From NCBI GenBank assembly GCA_027625915.1, contig JANTQA010000029.1, positions 9,052,001 through 9,116,000 on the forward strand: a stretch of 64,000 bases of DNA, written 5' to 3'. The DNA comes from Anaeramoeba flamelloides. Lineage: Eukaryota > Metamonada > Anaeramoebidae. The position numbers and the translations under genes were made by a program. Position 1 is the first letter of the stretch, and each line of letters opens with the position of its first letter. The notes beneath the pieces are model-generated. The model saw only the letters and a list, made by a program, of their open reading frames with translations. It was not told the DNA's origin and searched no databases. Below, in pieces: positions 55,127 through 64,000 of this stretch.

Positions 55127-56501
55127 AATGATTTGTAGAAAGAAAAATAATAAAATTCAGATTTGAGTTGATATTAAAAAACGAAATGGCTTTTAAAAAG
55201 ATAAATTTTCTACTAGGTATATATTAATTTGAATAAAAAAGAATTAAAATATATTTATTAAATATTTATAATTGCTTCTGGAAATGAAAATCGTTGATTG
55301 AATGTTTTTTATTATTAAATTAATTGATTTAAAAAGAAATAACAACCCCTTGATCTTCTTTAAAGTTGATTTGGAGTTACTGTTATCTTTTTTTTTTCAT
55401 ATTTACTTTGTAATAAAAAAAAAAAAAAAAGTTAAGATAAAAATATATAAAGTAAAAAAAAAAAAACAATTGATTAAATGAGAAAAAATGATTTTGATCT
55501 AAAAATTGAAAATTCATTTTGAGAAGAATCATGGATTAAAAGTATCGAATATTTTCTATTATTCCAAGAAAATTGGGTATCTTTGGTTTGAATGGTGTTT
55601 ATATTTTAAAAATCTGTGAATATAAGAATAAGAAAACTCATATTGTTTTTTTTTTTTCAGAAATAAGTTTAGAGAAAAAAAAATCTTGATATATTATTAA
55701 AAAAAAAATAATAAAGAAATAAATTCATCTTGTTGAAGAGTAAATTATATGTATTTTCTCAGATATTTTATAAAGTTGAAAGTCATTCAGGTAATTAAAT
55801 TAATTTTTTGAATATCAGAACAATTTCCTGAATATTTACACATTTATGAAAAATTTCTTTATATAATCTTTATTATCCTCACTTTCAACTTTTGAAAAAA
55901 TCTATTTTGGTATCATAATTTTATATAAAAAAATCACTTAGACATGGAAATACTGTATATTTTGAAAAGAATTTATGATATAACTAATATAATTTGTTCT
56001 TTATTCTAACTTTAAAAGGGTAACTTTTATGTAAAATAGTGCATGAAAATACCATTTAAAAAGAGATTATATTTTTTATCTTTATGAACTGAAAATTAAT
56101 TAATACTCGGAAATATTCAACAAGGTTGTTTAATCACTGTGTTCCTGTTTAAATTTTTACGAATTTTTTTAACATATTGTTTATAACAATAATTTCTGTT
56201 TTTCTCTTTTTTTTTTTTATTTTCAATCATTATTTTATGCAATCTTTGAATTTTGATTTAATATAAAACCCAAATTGTAATATCAAGAATAAATCAACAA
56301 AATTGAATCAAAAATTCAGAGTAAAAAATTTTATTGATCATAAAATCCTTCTCAAAGCCAAATGATTATTTACAAAAAAAAAAAACATAGGAGAATTGGA
56401 GAGGAATTTTTTTTTTTTTATTTTAATTAACTAGTTTTTTTACGAGAAGATGATAAATAAAATTTCTAACTGGGTTGAAATGTGATTTTTTTTTTATTTA
56501 G
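55127..56501. other. Non-coding AT-rich stretch
   Basis: No ORF, TIR or shared repeat could be supported. Confidence 0.3.
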
Positions 56502-56765
56502 TGTTCGTTTAGAAATCAAAGTATGAATGATATTAGTAAAAATGGTGATTTCGAATTATTATCTTCAAGTTTCCCAGTTGAAAATGATATATTTATCAAA
56601 TTATTTCAATAAATTCGTTCAAGCATTGGAAAAGTAATTTGTACACGTTGTTTCTTCAATTCAATAAAATTATTTTCCTCCGATCTTCTTTTCCACAAAT
56701 TTAAAAGTCACAATGCAATTGGGCTGACCTCATTTTTTTTTTGGAAATTCTTTAATAATGAATAA
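56502..56765 (+). pseudogene. Coding-like sequence with one internal stop, unknown family
   Basis: After acceptor TTTATTTAG one frame runs 88 codons with a single internal TAA: NQSMNDISKNGDFELLSSSF, PVENDIFIKLFQ, stop, IRSSIGKVICTRCFFNSIKL, FSSDLLFHKFKSHNAIGLTS. Composition is protein-like throughout, which argues for a recently broken gene. An unseen intron around the TAA is possible. CTRC and the His residues might be remnants of a zinc site. Confidence 0.4.
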
Positions 56766-57223
56766 ATTTTGAGAAAATTTTATATTCGATTTTATTATCT
56801 CAAATAATATTATAGGATTTTAAAAAAAAAATATGACAAGTTTATCAACTCTTCAAAATATTAATTCAAGGGGTTTTATTGTAAAAATAATTCCATTTCA
56901 CCTATCTCAAAAAACGTTGAATAATTTGTATTCTGAGATATCTGGAATAATTCTTTTTTATTTCCTAATTCAAACTTGTCTCGGTAGAAATCAAATTGAG
57001 TATTTTGTTTAACTAAAAATGGATTTTTGAATTTCTTTATCAAAATTAAAAACCTTTTCAAAAATGAAAAGTAATTTCTGACATATAAAAAAATCCAAAA
57101 GAATAATAAAATTTTCCCAAACAGAAAATATTAAAATAATTTTCAAAAATCATAATCAACAACAACTATAACAGCCCATCTCGTCAATTATTTCTTTCTA
57201 GTTGTGAAGTATTTCAAAGATAA

Positions 57224-57391
57224 GAGGAATTATTACCAAATGAAGAAATACTAAAAATTGATAATCCAAGAATGACTTTGATTGACTCAAAAATAAAAGT
57301 ACCTATTGTACTGATCAACTCATTAAAGCAAAGAAACTCACCCAAACATTTGTCTCTTAACAAAAATAACAAATTGTTTCCAAACAGATGA
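57224..57391 (+). pseudogene. Coding-like exon, unknown family
   Basis: 55 codons without ATG: EELLPNEEILKIDNPRMTLI, DSKIKVPIVLINSLKQRNSP, KHLSLNKNNKLFPNR, then TGA. AG precedes it. May belong with 56502-56765. The minus-strand frame 57214-57489 over the same DNA is its shadow. It is convergent with the homeodomain gene, 58 bp apart. Confidence 0.35.
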
Positions 57392-57449
57392 AAGCTGAAT
57401 TCAAAATTTAAATCGAGGAAGATTAGAATCATTTTTTGTTTATTAATTA

Positions 57450-59018
57450 TCACAGCCATTTTGGTTTTTGGATTAAATTTTTTTTCCATTTCTGGATGGT
57501 TTTTCTTCTTTCGTTCCCCATAAAAGTCTGAACTTGGCTTTCTGATAAACCACTTTTTAAAGCTAAATTGATCTTGTCAGTATAGCGAATATAAGGGCCT
57601 TCTTCGTTTTGGTGATCGTCAAACCACTTCTTCAAGATCTGAATCGACCTTTTTGAGTGTCTTTTCCGATTTATACTCGTTTTGGGTTTCAGTGATCTTT
57701 TTGGCTTTTTGTATGAATTTGGTTTCTGATTTTGTTTCTTTTGGCCATCGTTTAAATCTTCTTTTTTTTTTTTTTTTTCCAATTTCTCTTTTCTTTTTTT
57801 TCTTGATTTTTGACTTCTCTTCCGATGCGATAATCTCGTCTCATCGCTATAACTTTTTTTGAGCAGCTCTAATACTTTGAAAACTTTTTTTTCAAGTAAA
57901 GTTTCCAATTCCTCATATTGTGCCTGCAGGTTTGATCTTGTGCTTTCTTTCAAGTCTTTTTGAAAATTTTCATTTTTTTTCATTAGCAACTTGACCATTT
58001 GCGTTTCAAATAATTTATCAATTTCGTTATTTATGATATGAAAAGATTCTTTGATTTGTTTCTTTTCTTCAAAGTAATTCTTTTTTAAAATTTGTAGCCT
58101 TATCAGGTTATTTTTTTTGAAGATTTTGCACAGCTTTTCAAATTCTTGAGAAAGATCAATTGTATTAACTTTTGTGTTAATTTCGTCTTGTTCCTTCTTT
58201 TGAACTTTTGATCTTAACATATACCCATGATTTCCTCTCCTTTTTCTTTTTCTCAGTCCTTCTCTTTCCTTTTCAGTCTCTTTTTTGATTTTTTCTTTTT
58301 CTTTTTCTTTTTCTTTTTCTTTTTCTTTTTCTTTTTCTTTTTCTTTTTCTTTTATATGATTTTCTCCTTGTTCCTTTAATTGATCCTGTTTTTCTTTTTT
58401 TTCTTGTTGTTTCTTTTCCTTCTTTTTTTCCTTTTCCTTTTCCTTTTCCTTTTCCTTTTCATTGTTTATTTCTTGGACTTCTATTTTTTTCTTATTACTC
58501 TTGTTATTATTATTGTTTGGCTTCTCTTCAACTATTGAACCACGAAATTTCTTGTGTTTCTGGTTTTCCGAAAGCGAATCTTGTTGGTTCAATAGATTTT
58601 GATCTTGGGTAAATTCATTATTTTTAATTTCGTGTTGAGATCGCAAAAAATCGACTAATATTCCCATTAAAGTCGATTTTATGAGATCTTCTTCGTTATT
58701 TAAGAAACCTTCCTCATTGATTTTTGTTAAACCCCAAAAATTCGCCATAGAATCCAAATTATTTATTTTATTATATATAGCCAAAAGATCATTTTCATTT
58801 TCATTTTCATTTTGATTTTTCTTTTCATTTTCAGTGTTATGTGGTTTTTCATTGTTCTCAGTGTTGTTTAAATGAAAACTCCAAAAATCCGAGCATTCTT
58901 CTTCAGTAAAGGAAATTTCATTCCCCAGTAAAGATTCTTCAAAAACTTCATCACTGATTTGGGTATTGCTAAAAAATTCATGATAATTATCTTCAAACGG
59001 AAAATTTAGATTATTCAT
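57450..59018 (-). CDS. Divergent TALE-like homeodomain protein, 522 aa, single exon
   Basis: Probable DNA-binding regulator. N-terminus (1-80) is acidic and aromatic (FTEEECSDFWSFHL), as in activation regions. Residues about 190-260 are Glu/Lys repeats. About 280-390 is a helical, coiled-coil-prone region (SQEFEKLCKIFKKNNLIRLQ; QAQYEELETLLEKKVFKVLE) that could mediate dimerisation. The C-terminus (456-522) fits a TALE homeodomain: ILKKWFDDHQ (helix 1), GPYIRYTDKINLALKSG (loop and helix 2), LSESQVQTFMGNERRK (helix 3). Asn51 and Arg53 equivalents are kept (N502, R504), but the usual Trp48-Phe49 are Phe499-Met500. The start is the first ATG; the stop is TGA. Family call rests on one divergent domain. 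Confidence 0.75.
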   Translation of the reverse strand: MNNLNFPFEDNYHEFFSNTQISDEVFEESLLGNEISFTEEECSDFWSFHLNNTENNEKPHNTENEKKNQNENENENDLLAIYNKINNLDSMANFWGLTKINEEGFLNNEEDLIKSTLMGILVDFLRSQHEIKNNEFTQDQNLLNQQDSLSENQKHKKFRGSIVEEKPNNNNNKSNKKKIEVQEINNEKEKEKEKEKEKKKEKKQQEKKEKQDQLKEQGENHIKEKEKEKEKEKEKEKEKEKEKIKKETEKEREGLRKRKRRGNHGYMLRSKVQKKEQDEINTKVNTIDLSQEFEKLCKIFKKNNLIRLQILKKNYFEEKKQIKESFHIINNEIDKLFETQMVKLLMKKNENFQKDLKESTRSNLQAQYEELETLLEKKVFKVLELLKKSYSDETRLSHRKRSQKSRKKRKEKLEKKKKKEDLNDGQKKQNQKPNSYKKPKRSLKPKTSINRKRHSKRSIQILKKWFDDHQNEEGPYIRYTDKINLALKSGLSESQVQTFMGNERRKTIQKWKKNLIQKPKWL

Positions 59019-59929
59019 TACAAGATCTATGTTTTTTTTTGTAATTTTTTTTTATTGAGCTAAAAGTAAACGATAAATTAGAAAATAAATTCAAAAAAAT
59101 TCTTAAAAATTACAAAAAAAAATAAGAAATTTAATATTAATATTCTGAAAAATCGATCACAAACTGTTGTTTATGTGATATTATTTTGCAGAGCCAAATA
59201 TTTTTACTTTTTGTTTTTGAATAAGAAAAAAAAACATCAAATTTTTAATAAAAAATATTTTTTTTGTGTGCTTTTTTCAAAAAAACCTTTTTTATTTTGG
59301 TGACAATCCAGAAGTTTAATGATTAATCTGGTGGACTAAGAAATTATTCTCAGAAAAAGAAACACTCAATAACCTTTTCAGCACTTTGGGTGCAAAAAAA
59401 AAAAAAACTTTACAAGTTTTAACATTAAAAATGTAACAGATTTGTTCTTAATTTTCAAAGTGTTTTTGATAAATTTGAATTTTTTGTATTAACTGTGATA
59501 CTTTACCTCTGTGTTGATATGGGGGGTATGTATAACTTTTCAAAAGCTTTCACTGCAACCTAGTCAGATTATCACCAATTATTAAGATTATTTATACAAT
59601 TGTTTTTTTCTTTTTGTTCTTTTCCTATCTTTGTATTCGACAGAAAACATAGCTAGAGTTTTTTTAGGGCTTTTTTTTTGATCAATTGCCAATAAGAAGG
59701 AAAAATTACTCTTTCTTCTTTTTTGTTATTTAACTTGTGAAGGTAATAACTCCATTTTAAAAACATATCTATTTTATATTCAATTATATTGTTGAAAGGG
59801 GTAATTATTTGTATGATCATAAAATTCGTTGAGCTTTTATATTTTTTAAAAAAATAAAATGAAAAAAAAAAAAAATTTTTTTCCACTACAAAAAATCTGA
59901 TTTTGTTTATCAATCTCCATGTCTATCAA
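59019..59929. other. 5' flank of the homeodomain gene
   Basis: AT-rich; an 86-codon minus frame (59653-59913) lacks motifs. Nothing else supported. Confidence 0.3.
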
Positions 59930-60195
59930 AACTTTCAAACGCTTGAGCACAATTTACAATATATTAAAACACTTTCGAACATTTTTAAATGGGAAAGGGT
60001 TGTAAAAGTCTCAAGGCTTGGTAAAAGTCAAGAGATTTTTTTTTTATTGAAATTTTTATTTTGACTTGATAATGTGAAATCTTGAGATTTTATGATTTTT
60101 CGTGATAAAGTAGGGATAATCACGATTTTTTTTAATATTATCACGAATTAATTGTTATTATCATGATAATATATGTTATCATCAAAACATCTATT
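59930..60195. repeat. Element E terminal fragment, reversed
   Basis: Reverse complement of 3456-3660: shared AAAGTCTCAAG / CTTGAGACTTT and TATGTTATCATCAAAACATC end. ATCACGAT motifs present. Confidence 0.65.
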
Positions 60196-61599
60196 ATTCT
60201 TATTTCAATTATTTTTATAAACTCCTGATACACACTACTCTTATTTTCCAATTAGAAAATGAAAATTTTTAATTCACATTCCAAAATATTTTTCGAGTTT
60301 ATAAGTTGAATAAAATCCAAAGATCTTTACAAGATAGTTTAAAAATGATATTTTTAGAATAAATTAACCCCCCTTAGTTAACTCTTAGACAAAATTTTTA
60401 TTCTGCTAATTTGATTGTAGCATTAACCATAAATATTCATTACAGAAGTTGAAATAAATATTTTCATTTATTAATTGGAAAATAGCAGTATTGCAAATAT
60501 TATGAAAAAAATGAATTTTCCATATATTTTCAATCAATTTCATAAAAAAATAGTTGTCTTTGGAATTTCAATAAAATTTCAATAAAATATTTCTTTAAAT
60601 TTCATTTGATGAATTTTGATGAAATTTGTAGAAAATATTATTCAAAAAAGCCTCAAATGATTAAGTATAATTTTAAATGATTTTTTCAATGGGGCTTCAT
60701 TGCAGATCTTGGAAATTTCCATTGTATTTGTATCACATTTTCAAACAATTTATTTTAAATTGAAGAGATAAAATACATTAACATTATTCATAAAGTACTT
60801 TAAATAATTTGTAAAAAGTCAACAGATTTATTAATTGTAAAAATTACTTTTTGTCTTGTGTCATTTTTGAGATAAATATAAATCATTCATTTTAGATACA
60901 AAATTTTTATTCGATTTTTTTGTTTGTTTATGATAAAATAAATTAAACTTTCTTTTATTTTTTTACTTATTATTTTCGGATTTGTTTTTTTTTTTTTTTT
61001 GGGAGTGGGACAAATGTGGAAATAGAGTTTTTACTCAAATGGGTGCATTTTATATTTACTTTTTTTATATATTCTTTTTTTCTTCTTGCAAAAACAAAAA
61101 AAACATATAAGAAAGGGGGTGTTTATTTTCAAATAAAATAATAAATAATAAGTTGATATATTTAAATAAATGCATATATCCAAAGAAGTAAAAATTTCAT
61201 GAAACAATGATTTTCAAAAACATTTAATTATTGTATTCAATTTTTTTTTTTATTTCAACATTACTATTACTATCTTTTTTCTTTCTTTTTTTTCTATTTT
61301 CCGTGCTTCTTTTTTCTCCCAAAAAAAAAAAAAAAACAATCAAAGAAATAGATATCTGCTTTGGAATTGTAATAAATTTTTATTTATTTTTTAACTTATT
61401 GTTAAATTATATTTCAGCATTTTTCGTTTTGTTAATTAAATTTTTAATAAAAATGATAAATAAATTTCACTGTAACGTCCATTGGTTATCCCAATGATCC
61501 TTTGGGTAATTTCATTAAAACATCCAATGCGTTTTCTATCAAATCAAATTTTATTACAGAAAAGTTTCTTTTATAAAAAAAACAAATTCTTATCCTTTT
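60196..61599. other. Non-coding AT-rich stretch
   Basis: Only homopolymers and weak frames are visible. Confidence 0.3.
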
Positions 61600-61690
61600 T
61601 ATTACCATGTGGTCCATATTTTTCTATTTATTTAGAGGAAATTTCTCGAAAAATGATCAAAATCTTTAATAATATCAATATTTGATTTTT
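61600..61690 (-). pseudogene. LINE zf-RVT fragment, heavily decayed
   Basis: Minus-strand reading NIDIIKDFDHFSRNFL then INRKIWTTW matches the tails at 31865-32150 and 42409-42711. Confidence 0.55.
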
Positions 61691-61715
61691 TTTTTATAAA
61701 TAAAAAGTTTTTATA

Positions 61716-61909
61716 CTATCAGTTCCACTTTTAAGGTACAAAATTCAACGAAAATTAAAAACAATAAAAATCTCAAATTAAGGTACAAAATTCAGATTTT
61801 AGTAAAATAATTTGGAAAAAAAAAAATCCCATTTTTGTGCCTTAATTTGAGATTATTTTGTGCCCTTAAATTTCATGGAAAGTTTATACATTAAATTTGA
61901 AACTGATTG
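61716..61909. mobile_element. Element B copy, eroded ends
   Basis: ATCAGTTCCACTTTTAAGGT...TTTGAAACTGATTG; the centre AGTAAAATAATTTGGAAAAA matches other copies. Confidence 0.78.
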
Positions 61910-62441
61910 TGGGTTTTTTTTTTTTTTTTTTTACATAAGAGTATCAAAACAATTAATTAGACAAATTTCTAAGATTTTAGAATTTTTTTTGAAGTTTTCG
62001 AGTTGAAATATTTTTTAAAAACTGGGTTCCAGGGATGTAAAAGAGTTGAGTCTAGATTTAACGATTTAACTACATTCTTGTAAACTTTGCGTAGTCTATA
62101 TCTTAACTACAATCAGCGGTACTTTCTGGTTCAAATATTCAAAATTATAGTTTTTGTAATTCCATAATACATGGGTGCTGTTGAATTTTATAAATTGTGG
62201 AAACTTTGAATTTGATTATTTGAAGTTCTTTAATTATTACTCTAATAATTTTTGTCCCTTGGTATACTAATTAATATTCTAATTTTGGATCTTTTTCTAA
62301 TTTTAACCTTATTGATTTTTTTCAATTTGATTTTTCTAGTTTTAGGAATCGATTTATATTCCAGTTGGTTTGTATTTAATAGTCATATATCAATCTTTAC
62401 TTTAGGTGTATAAATTAATCATAATAAAGTAGTGAAAAAAA
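61910..62441. other. Non-coding AT-rich stretch
   Basis: Starts with a poly-T run; no supported feature. Confidence 0.3.
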
Positions 62442-62876
62442 TACCTGACAAGATTTTCAATTGTGAATATTATAAAAATTGTAGTGTAATTTCTTTTATT
62501 TAAAATCAAAGACTTTTATCTAAGAAGCATCCTTTTAAAATTATAACTCATCCACATATTAGAATGATGATTAATTAATTTACATTTGTTCAAAAGATTA
62601 TTCAATCAATCAAAAAACAAGAATAAACAATGGTCATTTTCCAAACTCGAGTAAACCTCTTTAAAACTCGATTGTTTTTTAAAAAAAGTTGATCTACTTT
62701 AGGCTATCAAACAATCACATGAGTATTCTAGAGACCACTCACTTTAATGAACTTGGGGTAGGTTTATAGGTAGGTTCATAAAAATATTGGTTAGTTATAA
62801 AAAGGATTTGATTATAAATAAAAGATATTACTCAACAATTTTCCTAATATTCACAATTCCAAAAGCTTACCAGGTA
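62442..62876. mobile_element. Element F, complete copy
   Basis: TACCTGACAAGATTTTCAAT...ATTCCAAAAGCTTACCAGGTA: about 75-bp inverted ends, both with GTGAATATTA and TTTTATTTA blocks. 435 bp, no ORF. Confidence 0.72.
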
Positions 62877-63214
62877 AAATTTTCATTTATGTTATTTTTT
62901 TCCCTACTATAAATTAATAATTATTTGAACAAAAAAAAATTAACTGGTTTATTGATAAATCTCCAAATTCTTTCAAAAATACATTCTTTTAAACCAAATA
63001 TTTTGAATCTAAATTATGAAATAACTTGAAATATGACATTTGTGTGGAGTAATGCTGAATTCATTATGTTATATGTGTTGTAGTAAACAATTAAGTTTTC
63101 ACAAATGATATAGACCTTTTTGAAATACAATGAAGGACCTTTGGTTTTTTCTAACGAAATTTCAAGATAAAAAATATCTTTAATTATTTTCTAAAATTTT
63201 TATTTGTATCTTTA

Positions 63215-63360
63215 CTAGATGTGGTCTTCTGAGGATTCATCACGAATTTTTTTATTGTCCTAAAGGGTCTTTCCAAGGTAATGCTAAATCTATTAAAGAC
63301 ATTGTTATTATAAGAAAAAGATTAACTAGGGTATTTCAAAAAAAATATTTCATTCTTCTT
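63215..63360 (+). pseudogene. LINE-like zinc-knuckle tail of a second family
   Basis: Frame RCGLLRIHHEFFYCPKGSFQ then GNAKSIKDIVIIRKRLTRVF has the H-E-F-F-x-C-P pattern of zf-RVT tails; the leading C-x2-C has only its first Cys. Different in sequence from the other fragments. No start, and it ends in stops. Confidence 0.5.
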
Positions 63361-64000
63361 ATTTTTTTTTTTTATTTTTAAAATAATATTCTCTTTTTCT
63401 TGATCTTCCATTATCCAAATTGATATGATATAATTACGAGAAATATTAATACTTGGTGAATTAATTTATATTATATTTATTTCAAAATATGAATATTACA
63501 ATATTTCCAAATAATGAAACAAAATTTTATTTTTTTTTTTTTTAAGAAAAATAAGGTCTTTATCAATTTCAATTTAAAATGAACAATATATTCATGAGGA
63601 AACAAACAATTTATTAAAGAATAAAAAATAATTTTAAAAATTTCCCATTCTCTTCAAAATTCTATTATATTAAAAATTTTTTAAACCCCTTTTTAATAAA
63701 AAAACGGAGAATAATATAATAAATGTTGGGTTTATTACAATGTGTGTTTAGAGTGTTAATTCATATATTTTATGGAAAAAATATTACAAATTTATGTTAA
63801 GCTTCATTGGATTAAATTAAAAGAAGGGGTAAATGATCAATAAAAAAAAGAATGTATTGGGAAATTAAAAAAAAAGAAGAATTTATTGTTAAAAATAACC
63901 TTTCGGCCTCAAGGGGGATTGATTATTGTGTTGTTTTACTTTGACTTCTCAAAAAGAATTTTTCCTTCTTGGGATTGGACAAAATACTATAAAGCTCGAA
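63361..64000. other. Non-coding to window edge
   Basis: AT-rich. The last 100 bp (CCTTTCGGCCTCAAGGGGGA at 63900-63919) are markedly GC-richer and may belong to a gene beyond the edge. Confidence 0.3.

Noticed and set aside
57214-57489. 91-codon minus ORF overlapping the end of the homeodomain gene
   Set aside because: Hydrophobic shadow of the plus-strand coding-like block 57224-57391.
6347-59018. Possible functional gene cluster for actin/membrane control (Ras, formin, Rab11, BRK1)
   Set aside because: Genes lie on both strands, are separated by long repeats and share no promoter pattern; these families are abundant in amoeboid protists, so chance is enough.

Overview
The window is strongly AT-rich, nuclear-type eukaryotic DNA. 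It carries protein genes with GT-AG introns, long Lys/Glu-rich low-complexity tracts, A-rich start contexts and all three standard stop codons (TAA, TAG, TGA are each used by a confident gene, so no code change is needed). Gene content is that of a free-living amoeboid or flagellate protist: a Ras GTPase, Rab11, an FMNL/Diaphanous-type formin, the WAVE-complex subunit BRK1, adenylate kinase, a VDAC-like porin, thiol glutathione peroxidase and a divergent TALE-like homeodomain protein. An Anaeramoeba-like or amoebozoan genome is my best guess; that is inference, since no rRNA or other marker lies in the window.

Layout: glutathione peroxidase (61-570 +) faces a lone 3' exon of an unidentified gene (603-752 -). 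Inverted-repeat elements follow (1497-5570), then a Ras gene (6347-12523 +) whose second intron is 5.4 kb. A 57-codon ORF (13962-14135 -) precedes the formin (14457-23449 -), which has a 5.0-kb intron. Repeats fill 23.8-26.4 kb. Adenylate kinase (29030-29808 -) may be divergent from a small two-exon gene (29890-30136 +). More repeats and a LINE remnant follow, then VDAC (34578-35710 +) and Rab11 (38891-46957 -), which has a 7.2-kb intron. A four-exon hypothetical gene (49920-51676 +) converges on BRK1 (51850-52230 -). After a repeat cluster at 54-55 kb come a broken coding region (56.5-57.4 kb), the homeodomain gene (57450-59018 -), and a tail of repeats and LINE fragments to 64 kb. No tRNA, rRNA or CRISPR was seen.

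The main theme is intron inflation. Most introns are 100-420 bp, but Ras, formin and Rab11 each contain one intron of 5-7 kb built from the same repeat families that fill intergenic DNA. All three are joined by in-phase splice sites that restore textbook protein motifs, so ORF-only annotation breaks these genes. I name the repeat families as follows. Element A: about 750 bp, TTAA-flanked, ends GGGATTAGCG. Element B: about 200 bp, TA-flanked, ends CAGTCAGT. Element C: about 220 bp, TIR with GGAAAGCTGAATGAAAA. Element D: about 580 bp, TA-flanked, ends AGCTATTTCC. Element E: 1.2 kb, TIR AGAGGTTTTGATGATAACAT. Element F: about 435 bp, ends TACCTG. R2, R3, R5 and R6 are older dispersed repeats without clear ends. 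Degenerate non-LTR retrotransposon pieces (RT palm motifs and zinc-knuckle tails) are also present. One element B sits inside an element D whose intact counterpart is elsewhere in the window, giving a filled/empty site pair.

Functionally, Ras, formin, Rab11 and BRK1 all act in actin and membrane dynamics. They do not form an operon, and I read their proximity as coincidence. All splice models are by eye; no search or alignment program was run.
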